Source: M55B165 sp964423265
GTDB lineage: Bacteria; Actinomycetota; Humimicrobiia; Humimicrobiales; Humimicrobiaceae
Direction of reading: 5' to 3'
NCBI GenBank assembly: GCA_964423265.1
Contig: CAYREF010000004.1
Coordinates: forward strand, 1 to 63,101
DNA length: 63,101 bases
Of this stretch, positions 53,160-61,263 are shown piece after piece (the stretch's first letter is position 1; each line of letters opens with the position of its first letter). The translations under genes and the position numbers were made by a program. The notes under the pieces were generated by a model. It saw only the letters and a program-made list of their open reading frames with translations. It did no database searches and was not told the origin of the DNA.

Positions 53160-53954
53160 TTACATGTTTTTTTCTTTAAACCTCTTTACCAGATAATAGG
53201 CAATGATTATGGCTACAATTATTGCGATTATATTTAATACATAAACAACTTTTACCGGGCCCCAATAAGTACTGTCCACCCTGTAAGCTTCTATAAATGT
53301 TCTGTATAATGCATAAATGCCCAGGTAAGTGCAAAGTATCAAGCCATTGGGGAGCCTACCCGGCTTATTCTTATAAAATCTGTGCATCAGCAACAATAAT
53401 ACAAATAATAATAAATTGGCAATAGACTCGTACAGAAAAGTTGGATGAAAATATTCGGAACTGGCATATGCTGCAGGACGGTTTACAGGATCGATATAAA
53501 TAGCCCAGGGAAGCTTGGTAGGAATTCCAAAAGCCTCCTGGTTAAAAAAGTTTCCCCACCTTCCAATAGCCTGTCCCAACACAAGAGCCGGAGTTATTAT
53601 ATCAGCCCATATCCAGAAATTGAGTTTCCTGATCTTGCAAAATATTGCCAGGGCAATAAGGCCTCCCACCATAACTCCCTGTATGGCAAGCCCTCCCCTG
53701 CGAAATGCAAAAATATAGGATAGATTTCCGCTATAATAAGACCAGTTTACTAAAACGTGAAGCAGCCTAGCTCCTATTATTCCAGCAATAACTGCAAATG
53801 GGGCGAAATTTATAATCTCATCTTCTTCCTTTTCCCTGTACTTAGCAAGATAGTAAGCAATAACTATCCCTGCGACCAGTGCAATAGCAATAAGGATTCC
53901 ATACCATCTAATCTCTAAATTACCGATGTAAAAAGCAACTGGGTCTACAGCCAA
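53160..53954 (-). CDS. lgt: Prolipoprotein diacylglyceryl transferase
   Basis: 264 residues with seven membrane spans. It transfers diacylglycerol to the lipobox Cys. The signature is PALVLGQAIGRWGNFFNQEAFG, with RLLHVLVNW, RRGGLAIQGVMVGG and HPTFLYESIANL. Two lipoproteins with lipoboxes in this window (the LivK-type protein and the TlpA-type thioredoxin) are likely substrates. Confidence 0.94.
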   Translation of the reverse strand: MAVDPVAFYIGNLEIRWYGILIAIALVAGIVIAYYLAKYREKEEDEIINFAPFAVIAGIIGARLLHVLVNWSYYSGNLSYIFAFRRGGLAIQGVMVGGLIALAIFCKIRKLNFWIWADIITPALVLGQAIGRWGNFFNQEAFGIPTKLPWAIYIDPVNRPAAYASSEYFHPTFLYESIANLLLFVLLLLMHRFYKNKPGRLPNGLILCTYLGIYALYRTFIEAYRVDSTYWGPVKVVYVLNIIAIIVAIIIAYYLVKRFKEKNM

Positions 53955-54007
53955 AATGTGCCTCCCTTCAAATTTCCATTAATTTTAAAATAATATCATA
54001 AATTAAC

Positions 54008-54742
54008 TTAAAAATTAATTTTATTTAGAAATGGCAAATACCTGGTCAGCCAACCCATAATTAGGACCATAGAATCTGTTACAAACACGATTCCTATTCC
54101 AATTAAAAAAATTCCGGATATTATTGATACTATATTTAAATGTCTGTTTAATTTTTTAAGCAAATTAGAGAAAAAGCTTATAAACAAGCTTGCCAGAATA
54201 AAAGGCAATCCCAGCCCCAAAGAAAAAGCAGATAAAAGAATAACGCCTTCAAGCAATGTTTCAAGCTGGCTAGCCAGCAGCAAAATTCCTGAAAGTATTA
54301 GTCCTACGCAAGGGACCCAGCCAAAAGAAAAAATAAGACCGATAACAAATGATGACAGGTAGCCTGCTTTAAGAGAAGAGGGGATTTCGAGTCTTTTTTC
54401 TATATTTAAAAATGGTATCCTAAACAAGCCCAAATAATGCAAACCAAAAATAATCAATATAGCTCCTCCAATTCTTCCAATAATGCTCGAATAATCCCTC
54501 AGCGCCTGCCCTATAAAGGTAGCAGTTGAACCAAGTATTATAAAGATTATTGAAAAACCAAATACAAAAAAAACGCTATTTAAAAAAAGATACAGTCTCT
54601 CTGATACTTTTACCTTTTTGCTCTTATATATAGCTTTGTTGGACATCAAGCTAATATAGACTGGGACTAGGGGAAGAACGCATGGAGACACGAATGCCAA
54701 AATACCAGCGATAAATGCTGAAAGTATGCTAACCTCTAACAT
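54008..54742 (-). CDS. ccdA: CcdA/DsbD-type transmembrane electron carrier
   Basis: 244 residues with six membrane spans. The first Cys is in AFVSPCVLPLVPVYISLM near residue 21, the second in FGWVPCVGLILSGILLLA near 148. The pair carries electrons from cytosolic thioredoxin across the membrane. The ATG overlaps the preceding TlpA-like gene by one base, so that protein is the expected acceptor. Confidence 0.92.
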   Translation of the reverse strand: MLEVSILSAFIAGILAFVSPCVLPLVPVYISLMSNKAIYKSKKVKVSERLYLFLNSVFFVFGFSIIFIILGSTATFIGQALRDYSSIIGRIGGAILIIFGLHYLGLFRIPFLNIEKRLEIPSSLKAGYLSSFVIGLIFSFGWVPCVGLILSGILLLASQLETLLEGVILLSAFSLGLGLPFILASLFISFFSNLLKKLNRHLNIVSIISGIFLIGIGIVFVTDSMVLIMGWLTRYLPFLNKINF

Positions 54743-55266
54743 TACAAACTCTTTTCGATTTCACTTACCAATTGGGCTTTTGGCATAAGTCCTACTTTTT
54801 TTAAAAGTACTTCGCCATCCCTTCCTAATATATATGTAGTAGGTATAGCCCTTACTTCCCATTCTTGCATTACCTGACCTGTAGTTCCGTCAATTAAAAG
54901 AGTATAATTTATGCCATATTCTTCAACAAATTCTTCAAGCTCGGACTTTGAATCTGCAGATACCCCCACAAATTCTACCCCTTCATCTTTGTACTGATTG
55001 TATACATCAATAAAATCCGGAATTTCTGCTTTACAGGGTGGACACCATGTAGCCCAGAAATTCAAAACTACAATTTTCCCAGCAAAGTCAGAAAAAGATA
55101 TTTTTTCTCCTTCCAGACTCTCAAGCGTAAAATTATTTTTGTAACCCTGTTCCAAACTCTCTTTTCTGCTGGTTCCACCTTGTTCCTGGCTGCTGCACCC
55201 AGCCATAGTAACAATAAATGCTAAAAAAGCTGCTATAAAAATATAAAATAGTTTTTTACCTAACAT
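54742..55266 (-). CDS. TlpA/ResA-like thioredoxin lipoprotein
   Basis: About 174 residues. An N-terminal signal ends in a lipobox (TMAGC), then the thioredoxin fold with VVLNFWATWCPPCKAEIPDF (CPPC motif), GVSADSKSELEEFVEEYGI and AIPTTYILGRDGEVL containing the cis-Pro. It is a membrane-attached thiol reductant, probably fed by CcdA. Met at 55266 is preferred because AAAGG lies nine bases before it. It overlaps the end of the flavoprotein gene. Confidence 0.88.
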   Translation of the reverse strand: MLGKKLFYIFIAAFLAFIVTMAGCSSQEQGGTSRKESLEQGYKNNFTLESLEGEKISFSDFAGKIVVLNFWATWCPPCKAEIPDFIDVYNQYKDEGVEFVGVSADSKSELEEFVEEYGINYTLLIDGTTGQVMQEWEVRAIPTTYILGRDGEVLLKKVGLMPKAQLVSEIEKSL

Positions 55267-55873
55267 TCCTACCATCCTTTAGTAATTTTTCAAATTGCTT
55301 GCTTTTTCCAAATTCATATATTTCATTAATTGCATCCTGATTTTTTAATATGTCTCCCTTGTAGTCAGTTTTGTTATAAACAAAATCTCTGTAATAATCC
55401 ACGTAAATTACATCAAACAATGACCTTATTACCTTTTTTGCACATCCAAAAATTTCTGGCGAGCCTGACCCGGCACAACTTATAAATATGCCGGACTTTC
55501 TTTTTTTAAAAATATCCTTTTTATGCTCATATTTTAGAGACCAAAATCTCTGGCATCGGTCTATAATAGCCTTCAAATAACCCGAAACAGTAGTAAAAAA
55601 TATTGGTGAAGCTATTGCAACAAAATCTGCAAGTATAAACTGTTTATAAATTCCTTGCATCTCATCCTTGACTATACATTCACCAGTTTTAGAGCAATTT
55701 CTACATTCCCTGCATGGAGATACATCTACCCTGCTGGCAAAAACTTTCTGGATCTCATAATTTCCACTGTTATCTTTAACTCCTTCTACAAACCTATCCA
55801 TCAATATGGAAGTATTTCCCTCTCTTCTGGGGCTTCCATAAATGACCAAAATTTTTCTCTTCCTTGAAACCAT
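55256..55873 (-). CDS. FMN-dependent NADPH reductase / iron-sulfur flavoprotein
   Basis: 205 residues of flavodoxin-like fold. ILVIYGSPRREGNTSILMDRF binds FMN phosphate. A Cys group CRECRNCSKTGECIV is typical of iron-sulfur flavoproteins such as Isf. ASPIFFTTVSGYLKAIIDRC follows. It is found between a CoA-disulfide reductase and TlpA/CcdA genes, which suggests a role in thiol or oxygen defence. Confidence 0.85.
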   Translation of the reverse strand: MVSRKRKILVIYGSPRREGNTSILMDRFVEGVKDNSGNYEIQKVFASRVDVSPCRECRNCSKTGECIVKDEMQGIYKQFILADFVAIASPIFFTTVSGYLKAIIDRCQRFWSLKYEHKKDIFKKRKSGIFISCAGSGSPEIFGCAKKVIRSLFDVIYVDYYRDFVYNKTDYKGDILKNQDAINEIYEFGKSKQFEKLLKDGRNVR

Positions 55874-55875
55874 GC

Positions 55876-57531
55876 TTATAGCCTTCGCCTCCAGCTAGTT
55901 ATAGAACCGTTTAATATCTCCACTTTCTCAAATCCTTTATTCTTTAATATCCTATAAGCAAGATAAGCCCTGTAGCCTGTTTTACAGAAAACTACAATCC
56001 TTTTATTTTTATCTAATTTGTCAATATTTCCTCTAAGCTCATTAATATCTATATTTATAGCGCCTTCAATGCTTCCATTTAAAAACTCCCTCTTAGTCCT
56101 TACATCCAGCAGGGTCATATCTTTGTTTTCTCTGATTTCCTTGAACTCATCAATGTCAATTAATTTCATCTCCCCTTTTTGCAGGTTTTCTGCAATCATG
56201 CCTAATATATTGATAGAATCCTTTGCTGACCCGTAAGCTGGCTGGTAACAGAGATCTAAATTAGCAAGGTCCCACACCCTTAATTTATTTTTTATTGCCG
56301 TTGCTAAAATATCAATTTTTTTATCAACTGCTTCCCTTCCAATAGCTTGACCGCCTAGAATTTTTCCAGTTCCTTTTTCATAAACTATCAGCATGTGCAG
56401 CATTTCTGCTCCTGGATAGTAACCGGCATGTGAACCATAATGAAGTTCAATATTTTGAACATTTATTCCCGCGCTTCTAGCCTCCCGTAAAGATATCCCT
56501 GTCTTTCCAATAGCAATATCTAAAACTTTTATTATTGATGTAACTATACTGCCCTCAAATTTTTCCCTTCCGCCTGCAGCATTGTAGCCGGCCACTCTTC
56601 CTTGCCTATTTGCAATAGAAGCCAAATTAAAAGAACCTTTATGGTCAGTGATATTATTAAGGCATTCACAGCAATCCCCGGCAGCAAAAATATCTCTAAT
56701 ATTTGTTTTCATATATTCATCTACTTCTATGGAGTCTTTTTTGCCTGTATTTATCCCACAATCTTTTGCCAGCTTGGTATTAGGCTTTGTGCCAATGCCA
56801 AAAAAAACTAAGCTGGAATCTATCTTTCTGTCGCTTTTAGTTTTAACTGATTTAACAAGATTATCTCTAACATCTAAATTAGTAACTTCGTCATTTTTTA
56901 ATATATTTATGCCCTTTGCTTCCAAATAATTTTCAAGAAATTCTACTATTTGTTTATCAAACATGGGCAAAAGTTGCTCAGTTTTCTCAATTAGGGCAAC
57001 AGGCATATTTTTGCTTCTGAAAGCTTCGATAAGCTCCAACCCTATAAATCCTCCGCCAATTATTACTGCATGGCCATCTGTTTCAGCTTTCAGGAATTCT
57101 TTTAGCCTAATAGCATCTTTTAATGTTTTTAACACAAAAATATTTTCAGATTCCTGTCCGTCAAATTTTAATTTCACTGGCATAGAGCCCGTAGTAATGA
57201 TAAGTTTTTGGTACCGGTCCTTAAAAACCTTCCCGTTTTTCAAGTTTTCAATCTCTAGCACTTTTTTTTCTGTATCTATTTTTTTTACCTCGCATTGACA
57301 CCTTACCTCAATATTGAACCTTTTTTTAAACCCCTTTGGAGTATTTATTAGTAATTTATTTAAATTCTTAATTTTTCCGGAAACAAAATATGGCAGACCA
57401 CAAGTCCCATAAGATATGTATTTATCTTTTTCGTAGATGATAACTTCAGCTTCTTCGCTTTTTCTTCTTATCTTTGCTGCAGCAGATGTGCCAGCGGCAA
57501 TCCCCCCTACTATTACAATTTTTTCTCCCAT
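55876..57531 (-). CDS. CoA-disulfide reductase with C-terminal rhodanese domain
   Basis: 551 residues. FAD/NAD oxidoreductase domain with IVIVGGIAAGTSAAAKIRRK, the single active-site Cys in KYISYGTCGLPYFVSG (near residue 45), HAVIIGGGFIGLELIEAF and NIRDIFAAGDCCECLN. The rhodanese domain (about 460-551) has LLDVRTKREFLNGSIEGAI and the catalytic loop VVFCKTGYRAYLAYRIL. Such CoADR-rhodanese fusions reduce CoA disulfide, per- or polysulfide. It is the first gene of the thiol-redox operon. Confidence 0.9.
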   Translation of the reverse strand: MGEKIVIVGGIAAGTSAAAKIRRKSEEAEVIIYEKDKYISYGTCGLPYFVSGKIKNLNKLLINTPKGFKKRFNIEVRCQCEVKKIDTEKKVLEIENLKNGKVFKDRYQKLIITTGSMPVKLKFDGQESENIFVLKTLKDAIRLKEFLKAETDGHAVIIGGGFIGLELIEAFRSKNMPVALIEKTEQLLPMFDKQIVEFLENYLEAKGINILKNDEVTNLDVRDNLVKSVKTKSDRKIDSSLVFFGIGTKPNTKLAKDCGINTGKKDSIEVDEYMKTNIRDIFAAGDCCECLNNITDHKGSFNLASIANRQGRVAGYNAAGGREKFEGSIVTSIIKVLDIAIGKTGISLREARSAGINVQNIELHYGSHAGYYPGAEMLHMLIVYEKGTGKILGGQAIGREAVDKKIDILATAIKNKLRVWDLANLDLCYQPAYGSAKDSINILGMIAENLQKGEMKLIDIDEFKEIRENKDMTLLDVRTKREFLNGSIEGAINIDINELRGNIDKLDKNKRIVVFCKTGYRAYLAYRILKNKGFEKVEILNGSITSWRRRL

Positions 57532-57667
57532 CTTCCCTCCAGCTTCTTATTTACTTCTTTTAAAAATATCTACTAGTTAATAGTAGCTTATAATTAAAAT
57601 TAGTAAACACTTATTATAAAATTAATTAGTATATAATAATATACAAATTTACTAATATAATTTCAAA

Positions 57668-57697
57668 TAAAAAAGCCCTGATATTTCCAACCAAGGC
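57668..57697 (-). terminator. Intrinsic terminator of the YtxH-like gene
   Basis: On the minus strand GCCTTG (57697-57692) pairs with CAGGGC (57680-57675), including one G-U pair, and is followed by a run of T. It lies immediately after the YtxH-like stop. Confidence 0.55.
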
Positions 57698-57708
57698 CAA
57701 TTAATTTT

Positions 57709-58029
57709 CTATTTTATTATGTCTTTTTGTTCCATTAAGGTCTTTTTTATAAAATCTACTTCTTTTTCTGTTAATTGCTTTACCTTTTTATAATTTGTAA
57801 TTGCATTATTTACAATATCTTCATATTTCTTTCTGGTCAATTTCTTTACATCAGCAGCTTTTTCTGTCACATTTCCCCTAATCTCAGAAGTTGCCTTCCT
57901 TAAATCAGACCTAAGCTCTTCTCCTGTTTTAGTTGTTAAAAGCATTGCAGTAATTGCGCCTGCTGCAAAACCTAATACAAAACCGAAAAAAGTCCCTTTC
58001 ATAGTTCCATAATCATTGTTTTCACTCAT
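57709..58029 (-). CDS. YtxH-like small membrane protein
   Basis: About 106 residues. One N-terminal membrane span with GTFFGFVLGFAAGAITAMLL (about 11-30) then the YtxH pattern TKTGEELRSDLRKATSEIRG and a long amphipathic helical tail. YtxH proteins are general-stress-type. The ATG at 58029 has AAAGGA upstream. A TTG two codons earlier is a weaker option. It is an isolated gene with its own terminator. Confidence 0.82.
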   Translation of the reverse strand: MSENNDYGTMKGTFFGFVLGFAAGAITAMLLTTKTGEELRSDLRKATSEIRGNVTEKAADVKKLTRKKYEDIVNNAITNYKKVKQLTEKEVDFIKKTLMEQKDIIK

Positions 58030-58171
58030 ACCCAATATTCCTTTCTCTTATTATTCATTGTTTATTTATTCTACCACTTAAGATAGGATACATAAAACAC
58101 ACAAATTTTAAAACCAATTTTATATTATTTTATTTTTTGGTAAAATATTATAATTTTATTATTCAAAAAAA

Positions 58172-59140
58172 ATGTTACTTTATACCTATAAAAAAGATAA
58201 AAACCCTATCTACAAGCTAAAAGAGACTGGCACTTCAAGTCTATCTAAAACCACGTATATTTTAACTTACAAGTCCCCTTACAATAGTGGTGATAAAAAT
58301 AATGATAGGGTTTACTGTGAAATTTACACAAATAAAAGTCTTGAAAAATCACAACGCCTCCTTGTCTTTATCCACGGATTTTCAACTAGAAAAACCAAAC
58401 TAGACAACTACCATTTTTTTATAAAAAAAATGGTAGAAAAAAATTATACCTGTGCATTTATAAACCTTCCCTACCACCTTAATAGAGCCCCTAAAAGCAT
58501 AGTAAGTGGAGAAAACCTCCTTTACTATGACGATATAGATACTCTCACTTTTTTTCACCAAAGTGTGGTTGATATCAGAAGGCTAATTGATATAATGCAG
58601 CCCTATAACTTTAACCATATTTCCCTTTGTGGGTTGAGCTTGGGGAGCATGGTTTCCTGCCTTTCCATCTGCCATGATAATAGGATTGATAAGGCAGTGC
58701 TTTTAATTGGCGGAGGCAACTGGGAAGAAGTGCATTGGAAGGGGGTTCTAAGGTTCATGCTGAAGGGCAACTGTGCTGATGACGGTAATATAGACAGGGA
58801 TAAATGCCACTCATACTACTCCCATTTCCCAAATTTTTTAAAAAAGCTAAAAGAAGTTGACCCTGAAGAAATTGATACTGAAAATCTGGGAAAACTTGAT
58901 AAGGTGACTAGAAAAATGTGTTTCCTTTGCGATCCTGTTGCTTTTGCTCACAAGGTGGACCCTGTCAATATCCTTATGGTTAACGCTAAATTTGATTTTT
59001 ACTTTTCAAAAAATTCAACTACCCAGCTCTGGAGAGCTCTGGGAAAGCCTCAGATCCGTTGGGTAAACAACTTCCATTCCAGTAAAATTATAAGGGATCC
59101 CAAAATAATTAAGCTGATTTGCAGTTTCCTTGGCAAATAA
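58172..59140 (+). CDS. Alpha/beta hydrolase
   Basis: 322 residues. The oxyanion motif LLVFIHGFSTRKTKL (about 68-82) and nucleophile elbow ISLCGLSLGSMVSCL (Ser near 162) fit the alpha/beta hydrolase fold. NILMVNAKFDFYF carries the likely acid Asp, and the late WVNNFHSS gives the His. Substrate unknown. A TATAAT lies only 17 bp upstream of the ATG and no Shine-Dalgarno is visible, so the transcript may be nearly leaderless. It ends immediately before the convergent DUF362 gene. Confidence 0.82.
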   Translation: MLLYTYKKDKNPIYKLKETGTSSLSKTTYILTYKSPYNSGDKNNDRVYCEIYTNKSLEKSQRLLVFIHGFSTRKTKLDNYHFFIKKMVEKNYTCAFINLPYHLNRAPKSIVSGENLLYYDDIDTLTFFHQSVVDIRRLIDIMQPYNFNHISLCGLSLGSMVSCLSICHDNRIDKAVLLIGGGNWEEVHWKGVLRFMLKGNCADDGNIDRDKCHSYYSHFPNFLKKLKEVDPEEIDTENLGKLDKVTRKMCFLCDPVAFAHKVDPVNILMVNAKFDFYFSKNSTTQLWRALGKPQIRWVNNFHSSKIIRDPKIIKLICSFLGK

Positions 59141-60337
59141 TTATTTACTTTTCTTGCCTGCCAGACCGAACCGGTTAAATAATAAGTTTCCAATCCAGGA
59201 ATATTTTATATTAATTGCTCCTTCAGGACATAGCTCACTACAGCAGAAGCACCTCAAGCATTTATTATAATCAAATTGAACCTTGTCCTTTCTGATATTA
59301 ATTGCATTATAGGGACAGACTTTTTGGCAAGTTCCGCATAATGTACATTTTTTATTTATAACATAGGGGTAGGGGTTTAAGGAATTTCTTACCCAGGGCA
59401 TTAAATAAGTATTTATAAATTTATTGCTTATCAGATCTTTTCTCCCTATTCCTTTAGGCAGCACAAAATTGCTTATCTTGAAATCTTTTTTTACATCTCC
59501 AATTATTTCTATGTTTTCAAGATATGCTTCTTGCATTCCGTTTTTCTGGGCTATTTTAAGTAATGGGAATAACTGGCTATCCAACCTGACAAAATGAGCA
59601 GATAATGCATCCATGCTTATAGCATTTCTGCTGGCCATAACTATTCCTATTTCTCTTAGGGTTCCGCTCATTCCCGGCCCGTCGCCTTCAATTCCAAGTA
59701 TTCCATCCATTATATTAATAGTGGGTTTTAAGTTAAGGGCAATATCCAAAAGCATTTCAGCAAAATTGTCTAGCTGGGTAAATCTTAAGTGGTGGCCAAT
59801 TTTTTCAAAACCGGGAATGAGGCCAAACATATTCTTTACAGCACCGGTTAGGGACATAAGGTCATGGGTTTTGAACTTGGGAACATTAATTATTTTATCT
59901 GCTTCAAAGTATGGCTTTATAACATCAACCTGTTTTATTATATTCCCTTCTTTTAAGGAATAGCTCTTGTAAGTTGTATCAAAATTCAGTATGCATCCAA
60001 TTCTTTCCGCCATTTGGAGTATCCCGGTAGTTTTATAAACCTTTTCCAGATTCTCTGTATTATAAGGGATTCCCGCCCCCGGGCTGTCTGCAATTATAAT
60101 TCTGCTCCTGTCTGTAAAACTGGAAAGCAATTCAATTAAGGCTTCCAAAAAAACAGGATGTGTGGTTACTCCCTTTTCAGGTTGAGCTGCAAGCAAAAGA
60201 TTAGGCTTAATCAGTACCTTGTCATCAGGCCTTATGTATTTTCCAAGCCCTCCAATATTTTTCATACACTTATGGAGTACAGCCTTAAGCTCTTTCTTGT
60301 TATAATCCTTACATTTTACTACACTTACTTTCTCCAT
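59141..60337 (-). CDS. DUF362 protein with two C-terminal 4Fe-4S clusters
   Basis: 398 residues. The DUF362 domain (about 1-300) shows VLIKPNLLLAAQPEKGVTTHP, IIADSPGAG, INVPKFKTHDLMSLTGAVKNM and NIMDGILGIEGDGP. The tail carries CTLCGTCQKVCPYNAI and CLRCFCCSELCPEGAI, two ferredoxin-type 4Fe-4S motifs. The family's catalytic role is not settled. It probably moves electrons to an unknown acceptor. It overlaps a second DUF362 gene upstream by 29 bases. Confidence 0.85.
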   Translation of the reverse strand: MEKVSVVKCKDYNKKELKAVLHKCMKNIGGLGKYIRPDDKVLIKPNLLLAAQPEKGVTTHPVFLEALIELLSSFTDRSRIIIADSPGAGIPYNTENLEKVYKTTGILQMAERIGCILNFDTTYKSYSLKEGNIIKQVDVIKPYFEADKIINVPKFKTHDLMSLTGAVKNMFGLIPGFEKIGHHLRFTQLDNFAEMLLDIALNLKPTINIMDGILGIEGDGPGMSGTLREIGIVMASRNAISMDALSAHFVRLDSQLFPLLKIAQKNGMQEAYLENIEIIGDVKKDFKISNFVLPKGIGRKDLISNKFINTYLMPWVRNSLNPYPYVINKKCTLCGTCQKVCPYNAINIRKDKVQFDYNKCLRCFCCSELCPEGAINIKYSWIGNLLFNRFGLAGKKSK

Positions 60338-61094
60338 AATCCCTCAAATGCTTCACATTTTTCCAATTATAGCCCAATATTCTTGCCCCTTCCTTGTCTA
60401 CATCCAACACATCATAGCCCCCGATTATCAAATTCTTTTCCGGGCTGCAATGCCTGCTTCCCCTAAGGTGGCTGTCTGGCTGTCCAATCCTTCCATCTAC
60501 TATTGTCAGATCAATTTTTAAGTAATTATTTAAATCAATTATAGCATCTTGTACCCCCACCCTGTGAACATCACTCCTGTTATATGACCAATACTGTCCA
60601 TAATGCTTTTTAGGCAAAAGTCCGATTAAATTTTTCATCCCTAAGGTTACTGTAGCTATAGAATGGGCTTTCAGGGCAGGCACTGAAATCAGGAAATAGC
60701 CCTCAAACAATATTTCAGGCAGATATATTTCTTTATAGGCCAGGGCATTGGGGTTCTCCAGCTTTCTATATTTGCACCTATCAACATCCAATAACCTAAT
60801 ATTATAATTGCTGGCAAGATCAGTATAGCCAAGGTTTTTGTAGGCAACCATGGTATCACAACCGCCAGACCCTTCAAGGATTACTACCTGGGCATTGCTT
60901 TTTCTGGAAAAAATATACTGCAGGATTGCGTCAATACAATCCTTATCAGTAGTACAGGGATGGGGAGCATCCTCCAGTAAATTAGGTTTTATTATAATCT
61001 TATTTATTTTATTTAATTTTTCCTCAAAGGATAGCTTATCAAGCAGGCTTTCTACAGAATGCCTATAATCCTTAAAGTTCTCTGTTATTGCCAT
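60309..61094 (-). CDS. DUF362 protein without iron-sulfur tail
   Basis: 261 residues of the DUF362 fold: IIIKPNLLEDAPHPCTTDKD, VVILEGSGGCDTMVAYKNLG, LISVPALKAHSIATVTLGMKNL, LTIVDGRIGQ and ILGYNWKNVKHLRDYGESKC. It lacks the ferredoxin module of its downstream neighbour. Overlapping genes imply co-translation, and the two probably form a complex or act in sequence. No substrate is known. Confidence 0.82.
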   Translation of the reverse strand: MAITENFKDYRHSVESLLDKLSFEEKLNKINKIIIKPNLLEDAPHPCTTDKDCIDAILQYIFSRKSNAQVVILEGSGGCDTMVAYKNLGYTDLASNYNIRLLDVDRCKYRKLENPNALAYKEIYLPEILFEGYFLISVPALKAHSIATVTLGMKNLIGLLPKKHYGQYWSYNRSDVHRVGVQDAIIDLNNYLKIDLTIVDGRIGQPDSHLRGSRHCSPEKNLIIGGYDVLDVDKEGARILGYNWKNVKHLRDYGESKCSKM

Positions 61095-61170
61095 AATAAC
61101 TTTTTTAAGAGATTATATTACAAAATAAAGGAATTAAAAAATAAAAAAAATTAACATAATTCCGCCTTAA

Positions 61171-61199
61171 TTGATAAAACCCACTATATTTGCTACACT
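61171..61199 (+). promoter_or_regulatory. Promoter of the asparagine-synthase-like gene
   Basis: TTGATA (61171-61176) and TACACT (61194-61199) are separated by exactly 17 bp. It points at the plus-strand gene at 61264. The remainder of the 169-bp region to the divergent DUF362 gene shows no other gene. Confidence 0.5.
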
Positions 61200-61263
61200 T
61201 ACCCACAGTTTAAATCAATATATAGGGGTTACCCCATATATTAAATAAAAGGAGTTTTTTAAA

